This document shows, one piece after another, positions 17,561 through 26,341 of a DNA stretch of 50,778 bases (positions within the stretch are counted from its first letter, which is position 1; each line of letters opens with the position of its first letter). Below the pieces are notes generated by a model. It searched no databases, had not been told where the DNA came from, and was given only the letters and a program-made list of their open reading frames with translations. Position numbers and translations under genes: made by a program. Origin of the DNA: Burkholderiales bacterium RIFOXYD12_FULL_59_19 (GTDB lineage: Bacteria; Pseudomonadota; Gammaproteobacteria; Burkholderiales; Burkholderiaceae_C); the NCBI GenBank assembly GCA_001771065.1, contig MESQ01000024.1:1-50778 (forward strand), given 5' to 3'.

Positions 17561-18590
17561 ACACCGGCACGGGGGCAGCCACCCCTACCAGTCGCTCACC
17601 CCCGACGTGGTAATGGACGCGCTGGCCAGCGTGGGCTTCTACGGCGATGGCCGCCAGATGGCGCTGAGCTCGTACGAAAACCGCGTCTACCAGTTGCACC
17701 TGGAAGACGGCACCGTGGTGGTGGCCAAGTTTTACCGCCCCGGCCGCTGGCGTGACGAACAGATACAGGAAGAGCACGCGTTCGCGCAGGACCTCATGGC
17801 GGCCGAGATCCCGGTGGTCGGACCACTCGTCTTGCATGGCAGCACACTGCACCACTTTGGCGGCTTTACCTTCAGCATCAGCCCCTGGCGCGGCGGGCGC
17901 CTGCCGGAGCTGGACGACCCCGATGTACTGGAATGGGTGGGCCGTTTTCTGGCGCGTATCCATACGGTCGGTGCGGCCCAGGTGTTTGAACACCGGCCCG
18001 CGCTGGATCTGGCCAGCTTTGGCATGGTCTCGCGGGAATGGCTGCTGGCCCACGACCAGGTGCCGCTGGACGTGCAGTCAAGTTGGGCCAAAACCTCGCA
18101 GCAAGCGCTGGATCTGATTACCCCCCATGCCTGCCTGTCGGGCGCACCCAGCCAGGGCGAAGCGATCCAGCGGATTCGCCTGCATGGCGACTGCCACCCC
18201 GGCAATATTTTGTGGACGCCGCTGGAGCTGCCCGCCAGCGCCCGGCCGGGACCGCATTTTGTCGACCTCGACGACGCCCGCATGGGGCCGGCGGTGCAAG
18301 ACCTGTGGATGCTGCTCAGCGGCGACCGGCCACAACGCGCGCGCCAGTTGGGCATTTTGGTGGACGGCTACGAGCAGTTCCGCCCTTTTGACCGGCGCGA
18401 ACTCGTGCTGATGGAACCGCTGCGCACCCTGCGCCTGTTGCATTACAGCGCCTGGCTTGCCCGGCGCTGGCACGACCCCACCTTTCCCAGGCACTTTCCC
18501 TGGTTTGGCTCCAGCGACTACTGGCAAGGTCAGGTGCAAATGCTGCAAGAGCAGATTGAGGCCATGCAGGAAGACCCGCTGGTGGTGTAA
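17553..18590 (+). CDS. srkA: Stress response serine/threonine kinase A (YihE/SrkA)
   Basis: This 345-residue cytoplasmic kinase has an aminoglycoside phosphotransferase-like fold. The N-lobe shows SSYENRVYQL and the nucleotide-contact lysine in VVAKFYRPGRW. The catalytic loop is RLHGDCHPGNILW (about 209-221), and the metal aspartate lies in FVDLDDARMGP. E. coli SrkA (YihE) is of similar length and counters stress-induced death. The ATG at 17553 overlaps the last codons of the ATPase gene by 8 bp, so translation is probably coupled. This differs from the usual srkA-dsbA neighbourhood in enterics. Confidence 0.92.
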   Translation: MPEHRHGGSHPYQSLTPDVVMDALASVGFYGDGRQMALSSYENRVYQLHLEDGTVVVAKFYRPGRWRDEQIQEEHAFAQDLMAAEIPVVGPLVLHGSTLHHFGGFTFSISPWRGGRLPELDDPDVLEWVGRFLARIHTVGAAQVFEHRPALDLASFGMVSREWLLAHDQVPLDVQSSWAKTSQQALDLITPHACLSGAPSQGEAIQRIRLHGDCHPGNILWTPLELPASARPGPHFVDLDDARMGPAVQDLWMLLSGDRPQRARQLGILVDGYEQFRPFDRRELVLMEPLRTLRLLHYSAWLARRWHDPTFPRHFPWFGSSDYWQGQVQMLQEQIEAMQEDPLVV

Positions 18591-18617
18591 AGAAAGTCCG
18601 GACCTTCAACGAAATCA

Positions 18618-18648
18618 ATCTAGGTGTTTACCCGTAAACCCCCTAGAT
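18618..18648. promoter_or_regulatory. 31-bp imperfect inverted repeat upstream of the tetR gene
   Basis: Left arm ATCTAGG-T-GTTTAC and right arm GTAAAC-CC-CCTAGAT are separated by CC. The arms match over 13 bp apart from a 1- versus 2-base bulge. No T tract follows, so a rho-independent terminator for srkA is unlikely. A protein-binding site or promoter element for the downstream operon is more likely. A second, weaker dyad (GTCAG-7 bases-CTGAC) lies about 20 bp further on. Confidence 0.5.
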
Positions 18649-18699
18649 CAAACCACCTAAAACAAAGGTCAGCCTAGCACTGACGGGCTAAATGCTGCA

Positions 18700-18721
18700 A
18701 AATAGAACGATCGTACTATTT
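18700..18721. promoter_or_regulatory. 22-bp palindromic operator of the TetR regulator
   Basis: The sequence AAATAG-A-ACGATCGT-A-CTATTT is a near-perfect 22-bp palindrome, with only one base pair of symmetry broken on each side of the central ACGATCGT. It lies 6 bp before the preferred ATG of the TetR-family gene, the classical place for autoregulation. Because it covers the more upstream ATG at 18692, it argues for the later start. The regulator bound is inferred from position. Confidence 0.7.
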
Positions 18722-18727
18722 AACACC

Positions 18728-19468
18728 ATGACGCCATCTGCATCCCCCTCCAACCCCACCGCCGCCAGCGGACGCCCCGGCAAACGCGCCAGCAGTGCAC
18801 GTGCGTTGCAAAAAGGCCTGCACACCAAACAAACCATCATTGATGCCGCCCTGGGTCTGGCCGAACAGATTGGCCTGGAGGGCCTCAGCATTGGCATGCT
18901 GGCAGAAGTTACCCGAATGAGCAAGTCCGGCGTGTTTGCCCACTTTGGCTCACGCGAAGAGCTGCAGATTTCGGTCATTCGTGAGTACTATCAGCGCTTT
19001 TCCAATGAGGTCTTTTCCCCGGCCATGAACGCACCGCGCGGCTTGCCCCGGGTGCGCGCCCTGTTTGCCAACTGGATGCAGCGAGTCGCCATCGAGATCC
19101 AGTCAGGCTGCATTTTCATCAGCGGTGCGGTCGAGTTTGACGACCGGCCCGGCCTGGTGCGTGATGCCCTCGCCAACTCAGTCAAAACCTGGCTGACTGC
19201 CATGCACCGGGCCGTGGTGCAAGCCAAGCAAGAAGGCCATTTGGTATCCGATGCCGACGAAGCCCAAATGGCGTTTGAGATCCATGGCCTGATTCTGGCA
19301 CTGCATTACGAAGCCCGCTTTCTAAAAAATCCGGGCGCCATTGAACGCGCCAACACCGGTTTTGAGAACATCCTGTTGCGTTATGGCAAATCGGCAGCAC
19401 GCAGCGTCAACCCGAAGCCCTCCGCCGAAGGTCCTGCCTCCCCGCCAAAGCAGGACGGCGTCATTTAA
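18728..19468 (+). CDS. TetR-family regulator of the beta-oxidation operon
   Basis: The protein has 246 residues. After a Pro/Ser/Ala-rich basic leader, the helix-turn-helix occupies about residues 27-73 (TIIDAALGLAEQIG, then MLAEVTRMSKSGVFAHFGSREEL), with the usual F-x-H-F segment. The ligand-binding domain is variable. The gene heads the acyl-CoA dehydrogenase operon with a 23-bp gap, so it probably represses it and responds to an acyl-CoA, by analogy with other fatty-acid TetR regulators. An ATG at 18692 is in frame but lies before the palindrome at 18700-18721, so 18728 is preferred. Confidence 0.88.
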   Translation: MTPSASPSNPTAASGRPGKRASSARALQKGLHTKQTIIDAALGLAEQIGLEGLSIGMLAEVTRMSKSGVFAHFGSREELQISVIREYYQRFSNEVFSPAMNAPRGLPRVRALFANWMQRVAIEIQSGCIFISGAVEFDDRPGLVRDALANSVKTWLTAMHRAVVQAKQEGHLVSDADEAQMAFEIHGLILALHYEARFLKNPGAIERANTGFENILLRYGKSAARSVNPKPSAEGPASPPKQDGVI

Positions 19469-19491
19469 ACCAATTTCAAGGAGAAACCACC

Positions 19492-21288
19492 ATGGCCATC
19501 TATACCCCCCCGCTGCGCGACATGCAGTTTGTCATGCATGAAATGCTCAATGTCACGGCGGATCTGCAAGCCATGCCGGTGCATGCCGAGATGGACGCCG
19601 ACACCATCAACGCGGTGCTTGAAGAAGGCGGCAAGTTCGCCAGCGAAGTGCTGCTGCCACTCAACATCAGCGGCGACACCGAGGGCTGCACTTTTGATGT
19701 AGCCAGCCACGCGGTCACCACGCCGACTGGCTATAAGGAGGCTTACGCCCAATACGTGGCCGGAGGTTGGGCAGCACTGGCCTGCGACCCGGCATTTGGT
19801 GGCCAGGGCCTGCCCCTGATCGTCAACCAATGCTTTTACGAAATGATGAACTCGGCCAACCAGGCCTGGACCATGTACCCCGGTTTGACCCATGGTGCCT
19901 ACGCCGCGCTGGACACCCATGGCACCGACGCGCAGAAAAAAACCTACCTGCACAAGATGACCAGCGGTGAATGGACCGGCACCATGTGCCTGACCGAGCC
20001 CCATTGCGGCACCGACCTGGGGCTGATGCGCACCAAAGCCGAACCGCAGGGCGACGGCAGCTACAAGATTACCGGCAACAAGATTTTCATCAGCGCAGGC
20101 GAACACGATCTCACGAGCAACATCATCCATCTGGTGCTGGCCCGCCTGCCCGATGCGCCCCCCGGCATCAAGGGCGTGAGCCTGTTCATCGTGCCCAAAT
20201 TCCTGGTTAATGCCGATGGGTCGTTGGGCGCGCGCAATGGCATTTACTGCGGCGGCCTGGAGCACAAGATGGGCATCAAGTCAAACTCCACCGCCCAGAT
20301 CGTGCTCGACGGCGCGGTAGGCACGCTGGTGGGGCAACCGAACAAGGGCATGCAGGGTATGTTTGTCATGATGAACGCGGCGCGCCTGGGGGTAGGCAAC
20401 CAGTCGCTGGGTCTGACCGAAGTGGCGTTTCAGAACGCGCTGGCCTATGCCAAAGACCGCCTCCAGATGCGCTCCCTGACCGGCACCAAGGCGCCAGACA
20501 AGGCCGCCGACCCGATCATCGTGCACCCCGATGTGCGCAAGATGCTGCTCACCGCCAAGGCCTATGCCGAAGGTGGCCGTGCCCTGATGTGCTTCAGCTC
20601 CATGCTGCTCGAAAAAGAGCACAACCATCCCGATGAGGCGGTGCGCAAGGAGTCGGGTGAACTGCTGGCCCTGCTCACACCCATTGTCAAAGCCTTCATC
20701 ACCGACAACGGCTGGACCTGCACATCGACCTGCTTGCAGGTCTTTGGCGGCCACGGTTACATCAAGGAATGGGGCATGGAGCAATTTGTGCGCGACGCCC
20801 GCATCAACATGATCTACGAAGGTACCAACACGATCCAGAGCCTGGACCTGCTGGGCCGCAAGGTGCTGGGCAACAACGGCGCCACACTGAAGAAATTTGG
20901 CAAGCTGGTGGGCGCGCTGGTGGCTGAAGAAGGCGTCAACGAAAAAATGGCTGAATTCATCACACCGATTGCCATTCTGGGCGAGCAAATGACCAAGTTC
21001 ACCACCGAGCTTGGCTTCAAGGGCTTCCAGAACCCCGACGAGGTGGGCGCCGCTGCGGTGGACTACCTGCGCGTGGCCGGCCACCTGGTGTTTGGCTACT
21101 TTTGGGCGCGCATGGCGCAGGTTGCGCTGCGCCAAATTGCTGCAGGCAACCAAGACCCGTTTTATCTGGCCAAACTGCAAACAGCGCGCTTCTATTTTGC
21201 CAAGCTGTTCCCGGAAACCGCCACCCTGATGCGCACGGCACGCACTGGCAGCACAGTGCTGATGGACACTGACGCCGCACTGGCCTGA
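19492..21288 (+). CDS. Acyl-CoA dehydrogenase (about 600-residue DmdC/FadE-like type)
   Basis: The protein has 598 residues. It should introduce the trans-2 double bond in acyl-CoA using FAD. Visible family segments are MCLTEPHCGTDLGLMRTKA (flavin/substrate binding), KIFISAGEHDL, QVFGGHGYIKEWGMEQFVRDARINMIYEGTN split over the C-terminal domain, and the catalytic glutamate in that last segment (YEGT). The extra N- and C-terminal parts match the long acyl-CoA dehydrogenases that include DmdC. AAGGAG precedes the ATG. It is the first enzyme gene of the operon. Chain-length preference cannot be told, and a DMSP-related substrate is possible but unsupported by neighbours. Confidence 0.92.
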   Translation: MAIYTPPLRDMQFVMHEMLNVTADLQAMPVHAEMDADTINAVLEEGGKFASEVLLPLNISGDTEGCTFDVASHAVTTPTGYKEAYAQYVAGGWAALACDPAFGGQGLPLIVNQCFYEMMNSANQAWTMYPGLTHGAYAALDTHGTDAQKKTYLHKMTSGEWTGTMCLTEPHCGTDLGLMRTKAEPQGDGSYKITGNKIFISAGEHDLTSNIIHLVLARLPDAPPGIKGVSLFIVPKFLVNADGSLGARNGIYCGGLEHKMGIKSNSTAQIVLDGAVGTLVGQPNKGMQGMFVMMNAARLGVGNQSLGLTEVAFQNALAYAKDRLQMRSLTGTKAPDKAADPIIVHPDVRKMLLTAKAYAEGGRALMCFSSMLLEKEHNHPDEAVRKESGELLALLTPIVKAFITDNGWTCTSTCLQVFGGHGYIKEWGMEQFVRDARINMIYEGTNTIQSLDLLGRKVLGNNGATLKKFGKLVGALVAEEGVNEKMAEFITPIAILGEQMTKFTTELGFKGFQNPDEVGAAAVDYLRVAGHLVFGYFWARMAQVALRQIAAGNQDPFYLAKLQTARFYFAKLFPETATLMRTARTGSTVLMDTDAALA

Positions 21289-21311
21289 TCAATCACTCAA
21301 GGAAAATAAAC

Positions 21312-23711
21312 ATGTCTCGTTTTAATGTCAGAAAAGTCGCCGTGCTCGGCGCCGGTGTGATGGGCGCACAAATCGCTGCGCACCTGGTCAATTGCAAAGT
21401 GCCAGTGATCCTGTTCGATCTGCCGGCCAAAGAGGGCCCTAAAAACGGCATCGTCACCCGTGCCGTGGAGGGCCTGAAAAAGCTCAAACCGTCACCGCTG
21501 GGCGTGGTTGAAGACGCTGCACTGATCCAGCAGGCCAACTACGAAGAGCATATGGGCCTGCTCAAGGACTGCGACCTGATCATTGAGGCCATTGCCGAGC
21601 GCATGGACTGGAAACTTGACCTTTACCAGAAAATTGCGCCCTTTGTCGCACCGCACGCCATCGTGGCGTCCAACACCTCGGGACTGTCCATCACCAAACT
21701 CAGCGAGGTGCTGCCTGAAGCGCTCAAACCGCGCTTTTGCGGCATCCACTTCTTTAACCCGCCGCGCTACATGCTGCTGGTCGAGCTGATTGACACACCC
21801 ACGACCGAAGCCCACATCCTCGACCAGCTCGAAGCCTTTGTCACCAGCAATCTGGGCAAGGGCGTGGTACGTGCCAAGGACACGCCCAATTTCATTGCCA
21901 ACCGGGTCGGGGTGGCCGGCATGCTGGCCACCATGAAAGAGGTGGAGAACTTCGGACTGAGTTATGACGTGGTGGACGACCTGACCGGCAAAAAATTGGG
22001 GCGCGCCAGCTCGGGCACCTTCCGCACCGCCGACGTGGTGGGGCTCGACACCATGGCCCATGTCATCAAGACGCTACAAGACACCCTGAACCTGGAAACC
22101 GATCCGTTCTACAGCAGCTTCGCCACCCCCGAGGTGCTCAAGACCCTGCTGGATATGGGTCACCTGGGGCAGAAGACCAAAGCTGGCTTCTTCAAAAAGG
22201 CGGGGCGCGATATTTTGCGCTTTGACCTGGTGTCCAAAAGCTATGTGCCGGGTGGCGACAAGGCCGACGAGGTCTACACCCGCATGTTGAAAAAACCCGC
22301 TGGTGAACGCCTGCAACTGCTGCGCAACGCTGAAGGCGCCCAGGGCCGGTTTCTGTGGGCGATTTTGCGCAACGCTTTCCATTACGCCGCCGTGCATCTG
22401 GGCACCATTGCCGACAACGCGCGCGACGTCGACTTTTGTATGCGCTGGGGCTTTGGCATGAAACAGGGCCCGTTCGAGCTTTGGCAGGAAGCCGGTTGGC
22501 TCACCGTGGCCAATATGGTCAAGGAAGACATTGACGCCGGCAAGGCGCTGTGCAACGCGCCACTGCCCGCCTGGGTCTTTAGCGGCCCGGTCGCCGACGC
22601 CGGTGGTGTGCATACACCCCAGGGCTCGTGGAACCCGTCAACAGGCCAGTTTGTGCCGGTGCGCCAGTTGCCGGTGTATGCGCGTCAGCACTTCCCTGAA
22701 AGCGTACTGGGTTCCGCTGCACCGTCTGCCGCGACGGCGGGCACCACCTTGTTTGAAGACGAGGCCATTCGCCTGTGGACGCTGGATGACGAGGTCGTGA
22801 TTGCCAGCATCAAGACCAAAATGCACGCCATTGGCCCGGCCGTGATCGAAGGCCTGCTGCAAGCTGTGGCCCTGGCCGAAGACAAGTACAAAGGCATGGT
22901 GATCTGGTCCAACGACGAGGTGTTCTCGGCCGGGGCCGACCTGCAGGCCATGTTGCCAGCCTTCATGATGGGTGGCGTCAAAGCCATCTCGGAGGCCGAA
23001 CTGGAGATGCAACAAGCCATGCTGCGACTGCGCTACGCCGGTGTTCCAGTGGTGTCTGCGGTGCGCGGCCTGGCGCTGGGTGGCGGCTGCGAGCTGGTCA
23101 GCTACACCGCCCGGCGTGTGGTGGCCATGGAAAGCTATATCGGTCTGGTCGAAGTGGGTGTGGGCCTGGTGCCCGGTGGCGGTGGCCTGGCCTACATTGC
23201 CCGGCGCGCGGCGGAAAACGCCGCGCTATCCACCGGCAAAGACCTGCTGCCGTTTCTGACCGACGGTTTTACCGCGGCCGCCATGGCCAAGGTCGGCACC
23301 AGCGCGCTGGAGTCGCGCAAACTGGGCTACTTGCAGAGTAGCGACGTGATCGTGCCGCACAAGGACGAGCTGCTGTTTGTGGCCCTCAACGAGGCCCGGG
23401 CCATGTTCGACAGTGGCTACCGCGCGCCGCTCAAACGCCAGTTTCCGGTGGCGGGGCGCAGCGGCCTGGCCACCATCCAGGGCAGCCTGGTCAACATGCG
23501 CGACGGCGGCTTCATCAGCGCCTACGACTACTTTATTGGTTGCCAGATTGCCTGGGTGGTCTGTGGGGGTGACGTCGATGCTGGCAGCCTGGTCGACGAA
23601 GACTACCTGATGACGCTGGAACGCCAGGCCTTTGGCACCCTGCTGGGCAACCCTAAAACGCAGGAACGCATCATGGGCATGATGCAAAACGGCAAGCCCG
23701 TACGAAACTAA
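21312..23711 (+). CDS. fadN: 3-Hydroxyacyl-CoA dehydrogenase / enoyl-CoA hydratase (FadN type)
   Basis: The protein has 799 residues. The N-terminal NAD fold reads VAVLGAGVMGAQIAAHL (residues 8-24), and a long hydroxyacyl-CoA dehydrogenase domain follows with GIHFFNPPRYM and the conserved NFIANRVG. A crotonase domain occupies about residues 480-700 (ALGGGCELVSYTARRVVA, IGLVEVGVGLVPGGGG). Dehydrogenase first and hydratase second is the order of Bacillus FadN, opposite to E. coli FadB/FadJ. It hydrates enoyl-CoA and oxidises the 3-hydroxyacyl-CoA. AAGGA precedes the ATG. A 69-bp gap with a dispersed repeat separates it from the thiolase. Confidence 0.92.
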   Translation: MSRFNVRKVAVLGAGVMGAQIAAHLVNCKVPVILFDLPAKEGPKNGIVTRAVEGLKKLKPSPLGVVEDAALIQQANYEEHMGLLKDCDLIIEAIAERMDWKLDLYQKIAPFVAPHAIVASNTSGLSITKLSEVLPEALKPRFCGIHFFNPPRYMLLVELIDTPTTEAHILDQLEAFVTSNLGKGVVRAKDTPNFIANRVGVAGMLATMKEVENFGLSYDVVDDLTGKKLGRASSGTFRTADVVGLDTMAHVIKTLQDTLNLETDPFYSSFATPEVLKTLLDMGHLGQKTKAGFFKKAGRDILRFDLVSKSYVPGGDKADEVYTRMLKKPAGERLQLLRNAEGAQGRFLWAILRNAFHYAAVHLGTIADNARDVDFCMRWGFGMKQGPFELWQEAGWLTVANMVKEDIDAGKALCNAPLPAWVFSGPVADAGGVHTPQGSWNPSTGQFVPVRQLPVYARQHFPESVLGSAAPSAATAGTTLFEDEAIRLWTLDDEVVIASIKTKMHAIGPAVIEGLLQAVALAEDKYKGMVIWSNDEVFSAGADLQAMLPAFMMGGVKAISEAELEMQQAMLRLRYAGVPVVSAVRGLALGGGCELVSYTARRVVAMESYIGLVEVGVGLVPGGGGLAYIARRAAENAALSTGKDLLPFLTDGFTAAAMAKVGTSALESRKLGYLQSSDVIVPHKDELLFVALNEARAMFDSGYRAPLKRQFPVAGRSGLATIQGSLVNMRDGGFISAYDYFIGCQIAWVVCGGDVDAGSLVDEDYLMTLERQAFGTLLGNPKTQERIMGMMQNGKPVRN

Positions 23712-23715
23712 TAAC

Positions 23716-23764
23716 TTTGCGGGACAGACCAAGAATTGCGCAGCAATTTTGCTCTGTCCTCAAC
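23716..23764. repeat. Dispersed palindromic repeat, family 1, copy 1
   Basis: A 49-bp element in the fadN-fadA gap starts with TTTGCGGGACAGACC and ends with CTGTCCTCAAC, so its outer parts GGACAG and CTGTCC are inverted. The 23-base centre contains its own hairpin (AATTGC-GCA-GCAATT). The same 15-base and 11-base ends, in reverse orientation and around an unrelated 24-base centre, recur at 30490-30539. This looks like a small REP-like intergenic element. Confidence 0.7.
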
Positions 23765-23780
23765 TGATTGAGATACGAAA

Positions 23781-24977
23781 ATGAAACAAGTTCAAGAAGC
23801 CTACATCGTCGCTGCCACACGCAGCCCCATCGGCAAGTCGCACCGCGGCTACTTTCGCAACATGCGCCCCGATGACCTGTTGGTCAAGGTGCTGCAATCG
23901 GCGCTGGCCCAGGCACCTGGGCTGGATCCCAATGCCATCGAAGACATCATCTGCGGCTGCGCGATTCCCGAAGGCCCGCAAGGTCTGAACATTGCCCGCC
24001 TTGGTGCGGTGCTGGCCGGCTTGCCGGTGAGCGTGGGCGGCGTCACCATCAACCGGTTTTGCGCCTCGGGCGTGACGGCGATCCAGATGGCGGCTGACCG
24101 GATTCGTGTGGGCGAGGCTGACGTGATGATCGCCGCCGGCGTGGAAAGCATGAGTATGGTGCCGATGACTGGCAACGCGCCGTCGTTCTCACCGCTGATG
24201 TTTGCACGTGACGAAGACATCGGCATCGCCTACGGCATGGGTCTGACGGCCGAGAAGGTAGCCACCCAGTGGAAGGTCAGCCGCGAAGCACAGGACGCGT
24301 TTGCGCTGCAGTCGCACCAACGGGCCCTGGCAGCGCAGGCTGCCGGTTATTTCACAGCTGAGACCACCCCGATCGAGGTGACCGACCGCGCACCCAACCT
24401 CGCCACCGGCGAAGTGATTGAGAAAAAGCGCGTGGTCAGCCTGGACGAAGGCGCGCGCGCCGACACCTCGCTCGAAGGCCTGGCCAAGCTGAAAAACCCG
24501 TTTGCCGCGCGTGGCAGCGTCACGGCGGGCAACAGCTCACAAACCTCGGACGGTGCTGGTGCGCTGATTCTGGCCAGTGAGAAAGCGGTCAAACAATTCG
24601 GCCTCAAGCCGCTGGCGCGTTTTGTCAGCTTTGCCGCCCGGGGCGTGCCACCGCAGTACATGGGTATTGGTCCGATCGAGGCCATCCCCGCCGCGCTGCG
24701 CAACGGCGGGCTGACGCTGGACCAGATCGACTGGATCGAGCTCAACGAAGCCTTTGCCGCGCAGAGTCTGGCCGTCATCAATACGCTGGGGCTGGACCAG
24801 GCTCGGGTGAACCCGATGGGTGGCGCCATTGCGCTGGGTCACCCGCTGGGTGCCACCGGTGCCATTCGCGCCGCCACGGTGGTGCATGGCTTGCAGCGCA
24901 CCGGCGGCAAATACGGCATGGTCACCATGTGCATCGGCATGGGCCAGGGTGCCGCCGGCATTTTTGAGCGCCTCTGA
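23781..24977 (+). CDS. fadA: Acetyl-CoA C-acyltransferase (3-ketoacyl-CoA thiolase)
   Basis: The protein has 398 residues. It cleaves 3-ketoacyl-CoA with CoA to acetyl-CoA and a shortened acyl-CoA. The nucleophilic cysteine is in NRFCASGVTAIQMA (about residue 93). The C-terminal active-site segments are GGAIALGHPLGATGA (His) and MCIGMGQGAAG (second Cys). It follows fadN and precedes a monofunctional hydratase gene. Only a weak GAG ribosome-binding site precedes the ATG. Confidence 0.94.
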   Translation: MKQVQEAYIVAATRSPIGKSHRGYFRNMRPDDLLVKVLQSALAQAPGLDPNAIEDIICGCAIPEGPQGLNIARLGAVLAGLPVSVGGVTINRFCASGVTAIQMAADRIRVGEADVMIAAGVESMSMVPMTGNAPSFSPLMFARDEDIGIAYGMGLTAEKVATQWKVSREAQDAFALQSHQRALAAQAAGYFTAETTPIEVTDRAPNLATGEVIEKKRVVSLDEGARADTSLEGLAKLKNPFAARGSVTAGNSSQTSDGAGALILASEKAVKQFGLKPLARFVSFAARGVPPQYMGIGPIEAIPAALRNGGLTLDQIDWIELNEAFAAQSLAVINTLGLDQARVNPMGGAIALGHPLGATGAIRAATVVHGLQRTGGKYGMVTMCIGMGQGAAGIFERL

Positions 24978-25009
24978 GGCTGGCACTTGAGTCTGATAAT
25001 CTACGGCCC

Positions 25010-25786
25010 ATGAAAAATTTGACCACTGATCTCTTAATTGACACCGCCGGTGGTGTCACCACCCTCACGATCCATCGGGTGGCCAAGAAAAATTCGTTCA
25101 CCACCGCCATGTACGCTGGCATGGCCGACGTGCTGGACCAGGCGCAGGCCGACGCAGGAGTGCGGGTGCTGGTGATTCAGGGCCATGAGACCATTTTCAG
25201 CGCCGGCAACGACATTGCCAACTTTCTGCAAACGCCGCCCACCACCCTGGACGCGCCGGTCTTTCGTTTCATGCGTGCTATCAGCAGCTTTACCAAACCC
25301 ATTGTGGCGGCGGTGTGCGGCCCGGCGGTGGGCATTGGTACCACCATGCTGTTCCATTGCGACCTGGTCTATGCCGGTGACAACGCCGCCTTTTCCATGC
25401 CGTTTGTGAACCTGGGTGTCTGCCCCGAGGCAGCCAGCAGTCTGCTGGCGCCGCAGCGCATGGGTTATGGCCGCGCCGCCGAGGCGCTGCTGCTGGGCGA
25501 GCCGTTCATGGCCGAAGCAGCCCTGGAAATGGGCTTGATCAGCCGCATCGTACCCCCGGCCGAGGTCAACGCCCTGGCCCAGCGCCAGGCGCAAAAACTG
25601 GCTGCCAAGCCCATGCGTTCATTGCTTGCCAGCAAACGCCTGATGAAGCAGGGGCAAGCGGAGCTGGTGGCGCAGCGCATGGCCGAAGAGGGCACGCTGT
25701 TTGGCCAGATGCTGGCCGAGCCCGCCGCGCAAGAAGCCTTTTCCGCGTTCATGGAAAAACGCAAACCAGATTTCAGTGCGTTCTGA
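25010..25786 (+). CDS. Enoyl-CoA hydratase/isomerase family protein
   Basis: This is a 258-residue crotonase-fold protein. The oxyanion-hole segments are FSAGNDIANF (about 64-73) and AVCGPAVGIGTTMLFHCDLVYA (split around 103-124). The second glutamate region reads NLGVCPEAASSLL, where the E residue aligns with the hydratase/isomerase catalytic acid. It may act as an isomerase or as a second hydratase complementing FadN. Its stop overlaps the start of the TlpA-like gene (TGATG), so translation is coupled. Confidence 0.9.
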   Translation: MKNLTTDLLIDTAGGVTTLTIHRVAKKNSFTTAMYAGMADVLDQAQADAGVRVLVIQGHETIFSAGNDIANFLQTPPTTLDAPVFRFMRAISSFTKPIVAAVCGPAVGIGTTMLFHCDLVYAGDNAAFSMPFVNLGVCPEAASSLLAPQRMGYGRAAEALLLGEPFMAEAALEMGLISRIVPPAEVNALAQRQAQKLAAKPMRSLLASKRLMKQGQAELVAQRMAEEGTLFGQMLAEPAAQEAFSAFMEKRKPDFSAF

Positions 25787-26316
25787 TGCGCGCAACATTT
25801 GCTGCCTTCGCGCTGGTGCTTGGCCTGGTCACCAGTGCCACTATTGAAGCCCAAACCCCCGGTGAGGTGCCGGTGGGAAGTGTGCTGCGCGAGGCGACGA
25901 TGCGCGGGCTCAACGGCCCGGACCGGAAACTCTCGGCGTTTCGCGGCAAGCCGCTAATCATCAACGTCTGGGCCAGCTGGTGCCCGCCCTGCATTGCAGA
26001 GATGGGCTCGCTAGAGCGGCTGGCCTGGAGCGAGCTGGGCCTGCAATTCACCGTGATCGGGATCTCGACCGATGACTACCCGGAAAACGCAAAAGGCTTC
26101 CTGACCAAGAGCCATGCCACCCTGAACCATTACATCGACCGCCAACTGGAACTGGAAAACATGTTCGGGGCTAACCGCCTGCCGCTCACGCTGCTGGTCG
26201 ATGCCAAAGGCCGGGTGCTCAGCAAGATCACTGGTGCGCGCGAGTGGGACAGCCCACAAGCCCAGCAGTTGATCCGCACCACGTTTCGTGGTTCTCTTGT
26301 AACCAACAAAAAGTGA
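25786..26316 (+). CDS. TlpA/ResA-like periplasmic thiol-disulfide protein
   Basis: The protein has 176 residues. A signal peptide (MRATFAAFALVLGLVTSATIEA split near residue 20) is followed by a thioredoxin-like domain with the redox motif WASWCPPCIAEM (Cys about 67 and 70). The downstream cis-Pro region reads RLPLTLLVDAKG. It should reduce or shuffle disulfides in the periplasm. Its coupling to a cytoplasmic hydratase gene is unusual and may reflect simple operon packing. The client is unknown. Confidence 0.88.
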   Translation: MRATFAAFALVLGLVTSATIEAQTPGEVPVGSVLREATMRGLNGPDRKLSAFRGKPLIINVWASWCPPCIAEMGSLERLAWSELGLQFTVIGISTDDYPENAKGFLTKSHATLNHYIDRQLELENMFGANRLPLTLLVDAKGRVLSKITGAREWDSPQAQQLIRTTFRGSLVTNKK

Positions 26317-26341
26317 TTTTTCAACCAAAAGGAGACAGTCC

